Shown piece after piece: positions 26,967-38,700 of a stretch of 64,000 nucleotides of DNA; positions within the stretch are counted from its first letter, which is position 1, and each line of letters starts with the position of its first letter. The notes below the pieces were generated by a model. It had not been told where the DNA came from. It did not search any database and saw only the letters and a program-made list of their open reading frames with translations. The translations under genes and the position numbers were made by a program. The stretch is from contig NZ_CP071869.1 in assembly GCF_017569185.1 (NCBI RefSeq), positions 1,116,001 to 1,180,000 of the forward strand, written 5' to 3'. This DNA comes from Polaribacter cellanae (GTDB lineage Bacteria; Bacteroidota; Bacteroidia; Flavobacteriales; Flavobacteriaceae).

Positions 26967-29594
26967 ATGGTTAAAAAAATATTAGTATTCATTTTAACAA
27001 TTTTGTCATTCCAATTAAATGCACAAAATAATGGTGCTGAAATTTACTCGGGCGAACAAATAAAATATATTGGAATGCCAATTGGAGGTTTAACGGCAGG
27101 GCAAGTTTATTTAGGAGGAGATGGGCAATTGTGGTATTGGGATATTTTTAATATTCAACGAATTCAACCAGGAGGTCCTGGAGATAAATTCTATGTCAAC
27201 CCGATGGCACAAGACCATCAATTTAACCAAGGTTTTGCAGTTCGTATTAAAAAATTATTACCCACAACAATAACACCTATCGTTAAATCACTTAATAGCG
27301 ATGGGTTTTCTAATATTACGTTTAGAGGAGAGTATCCTATGGGAAAAGTGACTTATAAAGACGACTATTTTCCAGTTTCGGTAGTCTTAAATTCGTATTC
27401 ACCATTTATTCCAACAGATCACGAATCTTCAGATTTTCCAGCGGTAGTTATGGAATATACGATGACGAATGATTCAGACTCTAAAGTGTCCGTCGAATTA
27501 TTTGGATGGCTTCAAAATATGGCAAATTTTAAAATGGCAAGTGTTGCCCAAGGAAAAGCTCAGAATAAAATTATAAAATCGGGCGATGCTCTTCAATTGT
27601 TTACATCATCTATCGTCGATAACGAAGAAGGCAAAGATTTACCAGATTATGGTAACATGTCTTTAACCCTTTTAGAAGGAACGGATGCTTGGGCATCACC
27701 AACAGCGCCAAGAGATATAAAATACAATTTAGCAGAAGTAGATAAATCAAACAAAAATTTCGCCGAAGTAAAATTAGGAAATAAATTAACAGGTGTTATC
27801 GGGAAAGAAGTCGAATTAAATGCAGGAGAAAGTAAAACATTAACCTTTGTGCTGTCTTGGTACTTTCCAAATGTGCATCGTAAAGAAAGTGGTTTTCATC
27901 CTCTAAAAAATAAACAGAATTTAAGGAATTATTATAGTAAAAAATTTACATCATCTGCAGATGTTGCAAACAAAATTGTAGCAAATACAACCAAATATTT
28001 AGAAACGACCAAATTATGGAATAAAATATGGTATAATTCGTCTTTACCTACGTGGTTTTTAGATAGAACATTTATAAATACAAGTATTTTGGCAACAACA
28101 TCCTGTTATCGTTTGGACGATTTAACAGATAATCCAGACAATGAAAATCGTTTTTATACGATGGAAGGTGTATATTTAGGAGAAGGAACATGTACACATG
28201 TGTTTCATTACGAACAAGCATTGGGCAGGGTGTTTCCAAGTTTGGCAAGACAATTAAGAACACAAATAGATTATGGTTTGTCTTTTAAAGAAAATGGTAT
28301 TATTGGTTATAGAGGAGAATTTAGTGGTTTGGGAAGACAGTTCAATCAAAAAGCGAGTGGCTATGCTGTAGATGGGCAAGCAGGAACCATTTTAAGAGCC
28401 TATAGAGAACACACCACTTCTTCCGATAAAAATTTTTTAAAAACATACTGGCCAAAAATTAAGAAAAGTGTGGAATATATGATTGCTCATGATGCAGAAA
28501 AATCAGTAAAACCAGACGGTGTTTTAGAAGGTATTCAATACAATACCTTAGATAAAGAATGGTATGGTAAAAACACATGGCATAGTAGCTTGTACAATGC
28601 TGCCCTACAAGCAGGTGCTGCTATGGCAATAGAAATAGGAGACAAAAAGTTTGCTAAAAAATGTACAACAATTGCCAAATTTGGGAAAAAAAATATGACA
28701 GACCAACTATTTGATGGCGAGTATTTTATAAATATTCCAGATTCTGATAATACTGAGAACCCAAATACAAATATTGGTTGTCATATCGATCAAGTATTAG
28801 GGCAATCTTGGGCAATTCAAGTAGGATTACCACGAGTATTACCAAAAAAAGAAACCATTAGTGCTTTAAAATCTATTTATAAATATAATTACCAAAAGGA
28901 TGTTGGAAAGTATTTAGACACATCAACTATCAAAAACTTTCGTTTTTATGCCTTGCCAGGGGAAGCAGGTACTATTATGTGTACGTTTCCTAAAGGTGGG
29001 GCATTAGCATCTAAAGGTACAAAAGCTGCTGAATGGGATAATTTAGTAGTGGGGTATTTTAGTGAATGTATGACTGGCTTTACCTATCAAGCAGCTGGGC
29101 ATATGATTGCAGAAGGACTGGTAGATGAGGGAATGACGATGATCAAAGCTATACATGATCGTTATCAGCCTCAAAAAAGAAATCCTTATAACGAGATTGA
29201 ATATGGTAATCATTATACCAGAGCAATGTCTAGCTATGGTGCTTTTATCGCAGCTTCTGGTTTTACTTTAAATGAGCCGAATGGAAAAATTGGTTTTTCA
29301 CCAAAAATTAACCCAGAAGCTTTTAAATCGGCATTTATTACAGGAAATAGTTGGGGAACCTTCAGCCAAAAAATTGAAAAAAATAGCGTGGAAGCTAGTT
29401 TAGAAATAGCTTATGGCCAATTAAAATTACAAAATATTAGTTTGGACCAATTGCCATCGTCTAAAAATTTTAATGTAATGCTTAACGGAAAAAAGATAAA
29501 AGCCAAATTAAAGAAAAAAGAGAACAGAATTATCCTATCTTTTAAAGAAATATTACTTTCAAAAGATGATATAATAAAGATTGAAATAAATTAA
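26967..29594 (+). CDS. GH116-family glycoside hydrolase, Sec-exported
   Basis: This is an 875-residue protein with a classical signal peptide ([20 protein letters not shown]) instead of the Tat signal of its paralogue. It shares the same domain order and motifs: [23 protein letters not shown] near residue 30, [15 protein letters not shown] (nucleophile region by analogy), [19 protein letters not shown], and [22 protein letters not shown]. The glutamate, histidine and aspartate positions differ in context from the first copy, so the two enzymes may attack different linkages. It lies 62 bp after the DUF6786-like gene in the same transcript. Confidence 0.87.
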   Translation: MVKKILVFILTILSFQLNAQNNGAEIYSGEQIKYIGMPIGGLTAGQVYLGGDGQLWYWDIFNIQRIQPGGPGDKFYVNPMAQDHQFNQGFAVRIKKLLPTTITPIVKSLNSDGFSNITFRGEYPMGKVTYKDDYFPVSVVLNSYSPFIPTDHESSDFPAVVMEYTMTNDSDSKVSVELFGWLQNMANFKMASVAQGKAQNKIIKSGDALQLFTSSIVDNEEGKDLPDYGNMSLTLLEGTDAWASPTAPRDIKYNLAEVDKSNKNFAEVKLGNKLTGVIGKEVELNAGESKTLTFVLSWYFPNVHRKESGFHPLKNKQNLRNYYSKKFTSSADVANKIVANTTKYLETTKLWNKIWYNSSLPTWFLDRTFINTSILATTSCYRLDDLTDNPDNENRFYTMEGVYLGEGTCTHVFHYEQALGRVFPSLARQLRTQIDYGLSFKENGIIGYRGEFSGLGRQFNQKASGYAVDGQAGTILRAYREHTTSSDKNFLKTYWPKIKKSVEYMIAHDAEKSVKPDGVLEGIQYNTLDKEWYGKNTWHSSLYNAALQAGAAMAIEIGDKKFAKKCTTIAKFGKKNMTDQLFDGEYFINIPDSDNTENPNTNIGCHIDQVLGQSWAIQVGLPRVLPKKETISALKSIYKYNYQKDVGKYLDTSTIKNFRFYALPGEAGTIMCTFPKGGALASKGTKAAEWDNLVVGYFSECMTGFTYQAAGHMIAEGLVDEGMTMIKAIHDRYQPQKRNPYNEIEYGNHYTRAMSSYGAFIAASGFTLNEPNGKIGFSPKINPEAFKSAFITGNSWGTFSQKIEKNSVEASLEIAYGQLKLQNISLDQLPSSKNFNVMLNGKKIKAKLKKKENRIILSFKEILLSKDDIIKIEIN

Positions 29595-29781
29595 ATTTGT
29601 TTTATCTATTAGTTAATAAACAAAAGACCAGGTTAATAAAAAAATAAATGTAGAATAAATTACGAGAATGTAAAAGAATAAAATCGAAATTAAATGTGTA
29701 GCTTTTAAATTTATTATGTAATTGCATTTTTTCGAATACCTGTAAAATAACAATTTTAAAAACAATATAATTTTAAAAAAA

Positions 29782-31209
29782 ATGAAGAATCTTATCAATT
29801 TTAACATGAAATCTATTGTGCGAAAAAGTTTAAATTTTTTGTTTGTCTTTTTTTGTTTGAATGCTCAGGCAGAAATATGGTTGCCCTCTATTCTATCAGA
29901 TAATATGGTATTGCAACAAAAATCCGAAGCCACTATTTGGGGATGGACTACAGTGCCTAATGAAGAAATTGTTGTAACAGGATCTTGGAATAACAAAAGT
30001 ATAGCTGTAAAAGCATATCAAGGTATTTGGTCTTTAAAATTACCAACACCTATTGCTGGTGGGCCTTATAAAATAACTATTAAAGGGCATGAAAAACACG
30101 TGCTTAAAAATGTGTTAATTGGCGAAGTTTGGTTATGTTCAGGACAATCTAATATGGAATGGACACCAAGTAATGGTATAGACAATGCAGCAGAAGAAAT
30201 TAAAAATTCAACTTATTCTAATATCAGGTTTTTTACGGTTCCTAAGCATACATCAAATTATCCTCAAGATAATTCTTATGGAGAGTGGAAGGAAAGCTCA
30301 CCTGAGACGATGAAAAATTTTAGTGCTATAGGATATTTTTTTGGAAGAAAATTACACAAAAAACTTGGCATTCCTATTGGGCTGATTAATTCAAGTTGGG
30401 GAGGTACAAACATAGAAGTTTGGATTCCTAAAGATGTAATAAAACAAGCGCCAGCTTTAATTAAGAGTATGGAAAAAGTCTCTGAACAAAGTTGGTGGCC
30501 TCATTACGAAGGAGTTGCATATAACGCTATGATTTACCCCTTAAAAAACTTTAACATAGCTGGTACTATTTGGTATCAAGGAGAATCTAATAGAACAAAT
30601 GCAGCATACTATCATCAAGCTTTTTCGATGATGATAAATTCATGGAGAGACGATTGGAAAAAAGATTTTCCATTTTATTTTGCTGAAATAGCTCCTTTCA
30701 ATTATAATTCTAAAACGAATATAGAGGCTGCTTTGATTCGTGAAGCGCAATTAAAAACGATGCAGACAGTTAAAAATACAGGAATGGTGGTTACCAATGA
30801 TATTGGTAATCTAAAAAATATTCATCCATCTAACAAGCAAGAAGTAGGAAGACGTTTAGCCTTATGGGCAATGGCAAAAACTTATGGAGTAAAAAATATT
30901 GGTTTTAGTAGCCCTATTTTTAAATCGTTAAAAATAGAAAATAAAAAAGCAATAATAACTTTCGATTTTGTTGGAGAAGGTTTAAAATTGAAAGGAAAAG
31001 AGGCAAAAGAATTTTTTATTGCTGGAGAAGATCGAAAATTTTACCCTGCAAAAGCAAAAATAAAAGGAGATAAGGTTGAGTTGAGATCAAATAAAGTAAA
31101 AAAGCCTGTAGCAGTACGTTTTGCTTTTACGGAAACAGCACAACCAAACTTGTATAACAGTTATGGACTACCAGCAGCTGCATTTAGAACAGATAATTGG
31201 AAAGAGTAA
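29782..31209 (+). CDS. Sialate O-acetylesterase-like SGNH hydrolase
   Basis: This is a 475-residue secreted enzyme (signal peptide; the ATG at 29806 is an equally good start) of the 9-O-acetylesterase family. The opening EIWLPSILSDNMVLQQKSEATIWG is the family's N-terminal sandwich. The catalytic SGNH block I is GEVWLCSGQSNMEW, and the later IWYQGESN and the final DIGNLKNIHPSNKQEVGRRLAL block (with the catalytic His) complete it. It removes O-acetyl groups from sugars; bacterial members act on xylan or sialic acid. It is last in the FecR-SusCD-GH116 transcript, so deacetylation of the same glycan is a fair inference. Confidence 0.9.
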   Translation: MKNLINFNMKSIVRKSLNFLFVFFCLNAQAEIWLPSILSDNMVLQQKSEATIWGWTTVPNEEIVVTGSWNNKSIAVKAYQGIWSLKLPTPIAGGPYKITIKGHEKHVLKNVLIGEVWLCSGQSNMEWTPSNGIDNAAEEIKNSTYSNIRFFTVPKHTSNYPQDNSYGEWKESSPETMKNFSAIGYFFGRKLHKKLGIPIGLINSSWGGTNIEVWIPKDVIKQAPALIKSMEKVSEQSWWPHYEGVAYNAMIYPLKNFNIAGTIWYQGESNRTNAAYYHQAFSMMINSWRDDWKKDFPFYFAEIAPFNYNSKTNIEAALIREAQLKTMQTVKNTGMVVTNDIGNLKNIHPSNKQEVGRRLALWAMAKTYGVKNIGFSSPIFKSLKIENKKAIITFDFVGEGLKLKGKEAKEFFIAGEDRKFYPAKAKIKGDKVELRSNKVKKPVAVRFAFTETAQPNLYNSYGLPAAAFRTDNWKE

Positions 31210-31331
31210 TTCACTCATTTTCTCTTATAGTAAATTTAAATAATAACTGGTTTTATATTATAAATTTTAGCCACCCCCCCGTTTTTTTTAATTGAATTTT
31301 AAATTTAGTTGTCCGCTAATTATTTTATCCA

Positions 31332-32984
31332 TTAATTATTGGAACAATTTGTACTAATAATAGATTTCCCTTCTAAATTCCAACTACTTTTAATTGGAAT
31401 ACATAAATGATTTAGAGCTGTAACTGCCACATCTACTGTTCTTGGGGTATTGTTAAAATTACTTACTGTTTCTACTGTACTAGTTCTTGCGTTATTCCAT
31501 ACACCATTTGTTATTATTCCATTATGTTTATTACTGCTAAAATCATTAAGTGTAGTACCAGTCCCTTTTGTTAGTTTCCAGTGCCCTAATAGGTTTGTAT
31601 ACTTGGGATGAGAATTATCCAACACCTTACATTTCCAATTGTTAATATCAGTATCACTAAGTATTGATCTGAACACTCTAACTTCAGATAAATAGCCATT
31701 ATAATAATAATTTAAATTACCATCGGCTCCCATAGTAAATGGAAGATTATTATTAATATTGCCAATTGTAGCCATAGACGTGCTATTTTTTAAAACACCA
31801 TCTATATAAACCTTTAGCAAGCCATCTCTATCGAATGTAGCACTAACTGTATGCCATTGGTTGTCTGTAATTTCACCAGCTTCCACATCAATTCTATTAG
31901 CACCATCACCAACATTAACTTTAAAACTATTTGTATTGGGTTTGAATGAGAAAATGTATCCTGGCTGTACTCCACTACTCCAGTTTTTTTTAGCGAGAAC
32001 ACTAACGTCTTGTGGAGATTTGGAACGAATTCTACATTCTATTGAAAAGTCTTGATTTTCTCCGAAATTAAAATTATCATTATTCGAAATTTTCACTACT
32101 GTGTTATCAAATTTTAGCTCATACTTACTATTTAAACAATTGCTAACAGGTGGAATAGTTACCTGAGAAGTTGTTTTTTTTATTTCTTTGTTTGGAATAT
32201 TATCTCCACTTGCTATAACAAATATGGTTCTTTCTTCTTCGGACGGACCTCCATGCGTAGTTCCCAAACCACCATGATCGGTGCTAACCAAAATAAGCCA
32301 ATTCTCATTATTATAGGTTTTACGAGCCTTTAAAGCATCTAACATCCCTCCTATTTGTGTATCAACTGTTTCAATAGCATTTATGTAGTTGGGGTTTTGG
32401 GGACTGAACCCAGTTCTATGACCTGTAATATCTACATTAGAAAGCTGCACAAATAATGCAGTAGGGTTATTATTTAGCAACTCATTAGCTACTTTGTTTT
32501 TAACATCTGCATCTGAGTTAGCGTTAGTAAACACATCTGCCGCTAATGAAGCCATATTTTTATTTATAGGTTTCCATTCTACAATAGAAACTGTTCTACT
32601 TTTAGGACTTGCTTCTTTAATATATTTAAAAAAATGCGGGTATTTAGAAAACTGAGCACCTTTGTAAGAATTGTTTACAACACCATGTTTATTTTGCCAA
32701 ACTCCACTTAACATAGATGTCCAGCCAGGTCCACTACTTGTCGTATATAAACATCTGGCATCTAAAGAATATGTTCCATTTTCCATTAAAGCATCTAAGT
32801 TTGGTGTTTTAGCTTCCATCATAGCATCTGGTCTGCAACCATCAATTCCAATAAGCAATACTTTATTTACAATTTTATTTGTAGGAAGGCTTTCTTTTTC
32901 TTGACTTGAATTACTACAGCTATTAAACAATAATGGAAATAACAAAATTATTGAAAGGCAAAATTTATCGAATTTAAAAGTCAT
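31332..32984 (-). CDS. Alkaline-phosphatase-superfamily phosphodiesterase with inserted LamG domain, lipoprotein
   Basis: This is a 550-residue lipoprotein (Cys23). The catalytic fold of nucleotide pyrophosphatase/phosphodiesterase type is clear: LIGIDGCRPDAMM (Asp49), the nucleophile region SSGPGWTSML (Thr89), NVDITGHRTGF (Asp185, His189), STDHGG (Asp236, His237) and THGG (His244). From about residue 285 to 485 a LamG/concanavalin-like sandwich intervenes. It is then followed by TVDVAVTALNHLCIPI and WNLEGKSI, which is the normal C-terminal strand region of the phosphatase fold. It sits downstream of SusCD behind a terminator. It could release phosphate or phosphonate esters from the imported ligand. 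Confidence 0.85.
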   Translation of the reverse strand: MTFKFDKFCLSIILLFPLLFNSCSNSSQEKESLPTNKIVNKVLLIGIDGCRPDAMMEAKTPNLDALMENGTYSLDARCLYTTSSGPGWTSMLSGVWQNKHGVVNNSYKGAQFSKYPHFFKYIKEASPKSRTVSIVEWKPINKNMASLAADVFTNANSDADVKNKVANELLNNNPTALFVQLSNVDITGHRTGFSPQNPNYINAIETVDTQIGGMLDALKARKTYNNENWLILVSTDHGGLGTTHGGPSEEERTIFVIASGDNIPNKEIKKTTSQVTIPPVSNCLNSKYELKFDNTVVKISNNDNFNFGENQDFSIECRIRSKSPQDVSVLAKKNWSSGVQPGYIFSFKPNTNSFKVNVGDGANRIDVEAGEITDNQWHTVSATFDRDGLLKVYIDGVLKNSTSMATIGNINNNLPFTMGADGNLNYYYNGYLSEVRVFRSILSDTDINNWKCKVLDNSHPKYTNLLGHWKLTKGTGTTLNDFSSNKHNGIITNGVWNNARTSTVETVSNFNNTPRTVDVAVTALNHLCIPIKSSWNLEGKSIISTNCSNN

Positions 32985-33030
32985 AATTCTATATCTATAT
33001 AAATTAAATTTGTAAAACTATTATAATGTA

Positions 33031-33073
33031 TAAAAAAAATATCCAATCTCATGTAAACATAAAATTGGATATT
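33031..33073 (-). terminator. Intrinsic terminator after the LamG lipoprotein gene
   Basis: On the minus strand the arms AATATCCAAT and ATTGGATATT (33064-33073 and 33038-33047) pair perfectly around a 16-nt loop and run into a T tract. It separates susC-susD-LamG from the phosphodiesterase gene, which must depend on read-through or its own promoter. Confidence 0.75.
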
Positions 33074-33097
33074 AAAATTAACTCAAACTATTATTTA

Positions 33098-34231
33098 TTA
33101 TTTTAATGGTTGACCTACTGGTGGTAAGTCTTCGGTTATCCAGTTGTTATCGAACGTAACATCGAACAGCATAACCTCTGTTACTTTTATGGGTGCATCT
33201 TCATTATTTCCATTATCGGCAAACAATAGGAATTTAGATAAATCTAAAGAATGGATACCATCAGCTCCAGGAGAACCTCCTAAAATTTTACCTCCATCTA
33301 TATAGGCTCTATAATCACCATCTCCAACTGTAATAACTACTCGATGCCAAGTATCTTCAGTTATCGAACCTCCACCTGAAGTTCCAATACCATTACCCCA
33401 AAGCCCTCCTGCAGGACTAATATAAGTAGATCCATCGGAACTATTATCTGTCAACGTTTGTAACAAATTTGAGTAAGTACCAAAAGATGATGCAGGCAGG
33501 CTAACATCTAAAATTATAGTGTAGTTATTTACCTTATCACCACCCGAGGCCGGCAATCCGTGATTAACCTCTAAATAACCTCCAAATGAGGTTAAAGCTG
33601 CACCATCACTTGCTGACATCCCTGAGACAGCAGAAACACCGTTGTTACCACCTAAAGTCAAATCATTTCCAAGCGTAGCTTTTAAGAAATTACTGGCATC
33701 GTCAAACTTCCAGTGTCCTTTCAAAATATCAACTGCAGGAGGTAATGGCAATATCGAAACAACTTTAAACAATGTACTTCCTATGGAGCCATCATTATAC
33801 ACAATGTTAAACTTTAAAGCTTTGGTTTTACCTTCTTTAATTTTTAACTCATCCAATGAAGTACTTATTGATACTTTAAATTTGCTATCCACTGGTTGTG
33901 CTTCTGTAATGGTCAATAGCGTAGATCCATCTGAACCATCGATAACCGATACCTTACTAATTTGCTTAGAAGTTAGTAAATTAAGAACCACAGGTGTTGC
34001 CCCCTTAAAACGTTCTTCTTCATTGGGGTCGTACTTAAGTTCCGCTAGTTCGTCTGCGGTATAAGGTTGCCCTGTTTTAGGGTTTGGATTGTCCCATGAA
34101 AGTTCGAAGTTTTCTAAATACCTATCGTCTGCCCAACCATCTCCTTTATCTATACAACTCATTACTAATACTAAAGTAAGGCAGGTAAATAAAAATGTTG
34201 AAAAGTTTTGTTTTTTTGAAATATTTTTCAT
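33098..34231 (-). CDS. LamG-domain surface lipoprotein, putative glycan-binding protein
   Basis: This is a 377-residue lipoprotein (signal ending LVMSCIDKG, Cys26). Residues about 30-165 form an Ig-like/BT_3987-type adhesin module common in SusCD-linked surface binding proteins. Residues about 170-370 form a LamG/concanavalin-like sandwich (GHWKFDDASNF opening, DTWHRVVITVGDGDYRAYIDG). No catalytic motif is seen. It lies 21 bp after susD in the same transcript, so it is the expected third, ligand-capturing component of this uptake system. Confidence 0.82.
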   Translation of the reverse strand: MKNISKKQNFSTFLFTCLTLVLVMSCIDKGDGWADDRYLENFELSWDNPNPKTGQPYTADELAELKYDPNEEERFKGATPVVLNLLTSKQISKVSVIDGSDGSTLLTITEAQPVDSKFKVSISTSLDELKIKEGKTKALKFNIVYNDGSIGSTLFKVVSILPLPPAVDILKGHWKFDDASNFLKATLGNDLTLGGNNGVSAVSGMSASDGAALTSFGGYLEVNHGLPASGGDKVNNYTIILDVSLPASSFGTYSNLLQTLTDNSSDGSTYISPAGGLWGNGIGTSGGGSITEDTWHRVVITVGDGDYRAYIDGGKILGGSPGADGIHSLDLSKFLLFADNGNNEDAPIKVTEVMLFDVTFDNNWITEDLPPVGQPLK

Positions 34232-34252
34232 CCTGAAATATTTTAATTTTTG

Positions 34253-35758
34253 TTAGTCTTTTAGTTCCCAAATAAGGAAATCGACATCATCAGATTCTTC
34301 ACCAAATTGGCTTACTAATGCTGCCTTGTAATTTACTTCGTTATTAGAAAGTTCAGAGCTAGGATAAGACCAACGCACTGGATATCCAGGGTCTTGATCA
34401 CCAATATTAAAACTAGAGAATGGTAAGTTTGGTATACCAGTTCTTCTAAAGTTAAAAAATGCTTCTGTACCCGAATTTTCTGCAAAAGCCAAATACTTTT
34501 GTTCTAATATTCTATTTAACCCGATAGTTCCTGCGACATAACTAGAATTAACATTCGTTAAGTACGCTGTAATTTTGCTGCTGTCGACTCCATACCATTC
34601 CATAGAAGCAGTTATTGCATTATCATAATGTGTTTTAGCATTTTCAGATATCCATCCTCTATGAGCAGCTTCTGCTATTGTAAATTCTTGTTCCCAGTAA
34701 CTTAAAAGAACTCCTGGTTGTCCTACAAAATTCCAATATTTTTCGTCATTAGGTTTGCTAAATTTTCCATTTAAATTTCCTGTAACGTTATCTGCAGGAT
34801 TAGCTGTAGCATCTGCGCCACTGTAAGAATCGAAATTTGCTGTTACTGCCACCAAATCTGGGTTTGCATCTACAGCCTCTTGTGTTGGATCTGCAACTGA
34901 AAACAAACGAGGATCCTGATAGCTTTTAAGCATATCTATATAATACTTAGCATAGTTTATAGAAGGTTTCGATACAGCACTATTTGGATTATAAGATTGT
35001 CTAAAACCATCTTCGTTTTTATATTCGAACTGGGCATTGTCTGCTAAACTAGTTAAAATAGGATATGTAGAAGGGTTGTTAATAATAGCATTAAAACGAC
35101 TTTTTACATTTACATCTGCATCGTTTGCTTTTTTATGCAACGAAATTAGAATTCTTAAGGTATAAGAATTTATTAGTTTTTGCCATTTTTTTAAATTACC
35201 CTTAAAATAAAGGTCGCCATCAAGAAGAAAACCTGGGTTTGCACTTATAAATTCTCCTAGTTCTTTGTTCGCTTCATCTAACCAATTTAAACTTTGTATA
35301 TATACCGATTTCGAAGTATCGTATTTTGGTCTTGGTATTTCAGCTCCTTTATTTGCTTCTGTTAAAGGCACATCTCCCATACGTCTTGTCATTTCAATAA
35401 AGCTTCTAGCTTTAAAAAACTTACCTAAAATTTTATATACAGGTGCATTCGAAGCCTCTGCTTCCTCGTTCATTTTATCGATATTACGGATGGTTCCATA
35501 ATTAAAACCACCTCCAAAACCACCTCTAAAATTAACTTTAGAAGTTCCATCTGTAGGAATATATATGTGGTATTGCATTCTAGAATACCCTCCAGTAAAT
35601 GATGATGATACACGTGGCGTTAGGTTCGTAAATATTAAACTCGGAGGAACTGCATTGGGGCTGTTCGGATTTTCCCTTAAGTCTTCATAATCTAAACAAC
35701 TATTAAATGTTCCTACCAAAATCAAGAATAGAGCCGATTTTATTATTATATTTTTCAT
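34253..35758 (-). CDS. SusD-like nutrient-binding outer-membrane lipoprotein
   Basis: This is a 501-residue lipoprotein (Cys21 in FNSCLDYED) of the SusD/RagB-like type 2 family: RENPNSPNAVPPSLIFTNL near residues 29-47, FKARSFIEMTRRMGDVPLTEA near 113-133, and a late ILEQKYLAFAENSGTEAFFNFRRTGIP. It pairs with the SusC encoded 11 bp upstream. It is of a different subfamily from the SusD at 17461, so the two loci are not simple duplicates. Confidence 0.93.
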   Translation of the reverse strand: MKNIIIKSALFLILVGTFNSCLDYEDLRENPNSPNAVPPSLIFTNLTPRVSSSFTGGYSRMQYHIYIPTDGTSKVNFRGGFGGGFNYGTIRNIDKMNEEAEASNAPVYKILGKFFKARSFIEMTRRMGDVPLTEANKGAEIPRPKYDTSKSVYIQSLNWLDEANKELGEFISANPGFLLDGDLYFKGNLKKWQKLINSYTLRILISLHKKANDADVNVKSRFNAIINNPSTYPILTSLADNAQFEYKNEDGFRQSYNPNSAVSKPSINYAKYYIDMLKSYQDPRLFSVADPTQEAVDANPDLVAVTANFDSYSGADATANPADNVTGNLNGKFSKPNDEKYWNFVGQPGVLLSYWEQEFTIAEAAHRGWISENAKTHYDNAITASMEWYGVDSSKITAYLTNVNSSYVAGTIGLNRILEQKYLAFAENSGTEAFFNFRRTGIPNLPFSSFNIGDQDPGYPVRWSYPSSELSNNEVNYKAALVSQFGEESDDVDFLIWELKD

Positions 35759-35769
35759 TATAACTTTTT

Positions 35770-38700
35770 TTAAAATTGTAAATTAATATTAAATCCATAC
35801 GACCTTTGCGAAGGTAGTTGTAAATCGGTATCACCACCAGATACAGTATAGGTGTCTAAATCGTTAAAAGTATCGTCTTTTGTCCAGTAAAATAAATTTC
35901 TACCTATTAAAGATACTGAGGCTGAGTTTAAAAATGTTTTTTCTAACGTTTTCTTAGGAATATTATAAGTTAAAGTAACCTCTCTTAATTTAACAAAAGT
36001 TTTTTCTATAATATTACTTCTCCAATCTCCCTTGTAATTAGATGCCCATTGTGGGTAAGATACTTTAGCTGTACTTGGTTCGTAAACACGAGTATCTGTT
36101 AATACTGCACCTTCTGCGTCGTAGGTTACTTCTCCTGAAACAACAGAAACTCCTGGTATTTGCATTGTTCTAGCATCGCCACCAGTAGCAAAAGCAATAT
36201 TAGAAAGTTCTCTTTCTGGATGTATGGCATCTGTATGCGAACCAGATCTCCATAAATCACGATTATATCTATCGAAAGTTACACCACCAAAACGACCATC
36301 TATTAAAAAGCTAAGCGATACATCTTTATACTGTATAGTATTGTTAATACTTGCTGTAAAATCTGGAAGCGTATTACCAAGATCTATTGCAGGTCTTCCT
36401 ACTGGTAAACCATTGGCACCAATAATTAATTGTCCATCTGGCGATCTATCCCATACACCATACCAATAATGGTTTAGTTCTTCACCTACATAAGTTCTAC
36501 CTTCCCTATCTGGCACTGTACCATCTTCTAAAGGAGGTAAAGAAATTAGGTAGTTTTTATAGGTAGCAAAATTAAAAATTGTCGTCCAATTTAAGTTTTC
36601 AGATCTAATAGGTGAACCTGTTATAGAAAAATCTATACCTCTTCTTTCTGTTTCTCTACCATTTTCCCTAACACCACTCCAACCAGATGCAGATGAAAAA
36701 GATTGCGTAAAAATTTGTGGTCCATAACGATTTCTATAGTAAGAGAAATCAATACCCAATCTACCACTAAACATTCTTGTTTCGAAACCATATTCGTAAG
36801 TATTGGTATAAGAAGGTTTTAAATTGGGGTTTTCTAAAAGCCCTGGGTAACCAGCGGTTGGTAAGTTTCTATACCTACCTGTACCATATTGGTTTTGCCA
36901 ACCATAAACCCCACCAAATTGATCAGATCCAACTTGAGAAACTGCTGCTCTTACTTTAAAAAAGTTTACAAACTCTGGTAAATCGAACATCTCACTTATA
37001 ATAAGACTGGAATATAAGGATGGATAGAAAAATGTATCACCAGCAGAAGGGAGAGTAGATGTTTTATCTACACGACCTGTTGCACCAACAAAAAGTTTGT
37101 CCTTGTATGCAAAATCTAAAGTATAGTAACCACTATAAACACCTTTTTGCTCTTTGTAACTAGATGGTTGTATATTATCTACTGAATTTTGTAACGTAAA
37201 AATTTCTGGAACAATCAATTGACCAGTAGTTCCACTTTCTGAATGGGTTTTAAAATAACGTTGATTTACTCCTAAAGTAGCAGATACATTTAAATCGTCA
37301 TTTAAAAAATCGTTGTTATAAGAGATTAAAAAGTCTGTGTTATTTTCAAAAAATCTTTTATTTGAATATCTAAAACGACCTCCTCTGTCAGAAATACTAT
37401 AAGTGTAAATGTCTTTACTAATTTTTTCGTTATCTGTTTGAGTATATGCATTTAATGTAGATCTTACATAAGCACTTAAATGATCGCTAAACTTATAGGT
37501 AAACTTTAAATACGAAATTAAATCGTTTTTAGTCCAAGGTCTTTTATAAGCATAAGCCAATGCATAAGGATTGTTAAAACGCCAGTGTTCTACATAATTT
37601 TGACGAATTCCCTCTTTTCCTTTTTCCCAATATTGTTTAAAGTTTCGAATATCGAAATGAGCTCCACCCCAAATAGCTAAATTATAAATAGGCGATTGAG
37701 GTGCATAACCTCCTCTAATTCTATTGTCGGAAAACTGGTAGTTGTATTGAATTGAGCCATCTACAGTAAATTTATCGGATAAATTTAAACTACCTCTTAA
37801 TCTTGTTGTATTAATATCCAAGCGTTGTCCTGGTGTAGATGCTTTTGAGTGCTTAAAGGTATTGGAAACTACAAACGAACCAACATCTGAATTTGCTTGT
37901 ACAGTAACGTTATGTGAAGTTACCAAACCAACTTCCATAAAGTTTTTTAAATTATTAGGTCCTCTAGAAACCCATGGAGTTGGTTTACGAAAGCCTGTAT
38001 TAGGGTCTATAGGAGAATCGTATTGAACGATTAATCTACCATCAAATTTAGGGCCCCATATAGAATAATCGAAATCGTTTATTCCACCACCCTTGGTTAG
38101 CCCATCACCACCTGCAAAACCACCACCAAATCTATACACTCCATTATTCCCTGGACCATATTGAGTTTGAATGCCTGGAACCCTTATAAAGCTCCCTTGA
38201 AATAAAGTGGAAGAGTTATAAGAAATTACCACACCTTTTTTTGCATTTTTTCCAGATTTTAAGGTCAATTGAATAGCTCCATTTCTTCCTGGAGAACCAT
38301 ACAATGCAGAGGCTGCACCAGATTTTAAAACGGTAATACTTTCCACATCGTCGGACGATAAATTCCAAATATCAGAATTTGTTTGTGGCACTCCATCTAC
38401 AACCATTAAAGGTCTACTACCTCTAAGATAAAATTTTGGGTCTGAAAAGAAATCACTCGAGTTATTTGTAACAATAAGCCCTGCAACTTTTCCTGTTAAA
38501 GATTCTACAATGTTGGGGGTAACTGCTTTTTGTATAGCAGCACCTTTTACCTCTTGAACTGCATAACCAACACGTTTTTTCTCTTTTTTAATACCTAAGG
38601 CTGTTACCACAATCTCTTCTAGACTATTTGTATCTTCCTCTAATACTACATTAATTGTTGTTTGGTTTGTTACAGTAATTGTTTTCTCTCTCATACCAAG

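Noticed and set aside
31272..31290. C8-T8 tract as a terminator or phase-variable tract
   Set aside because: No stem flanks it and no coding frame crosses it; it lies between convergent genes.
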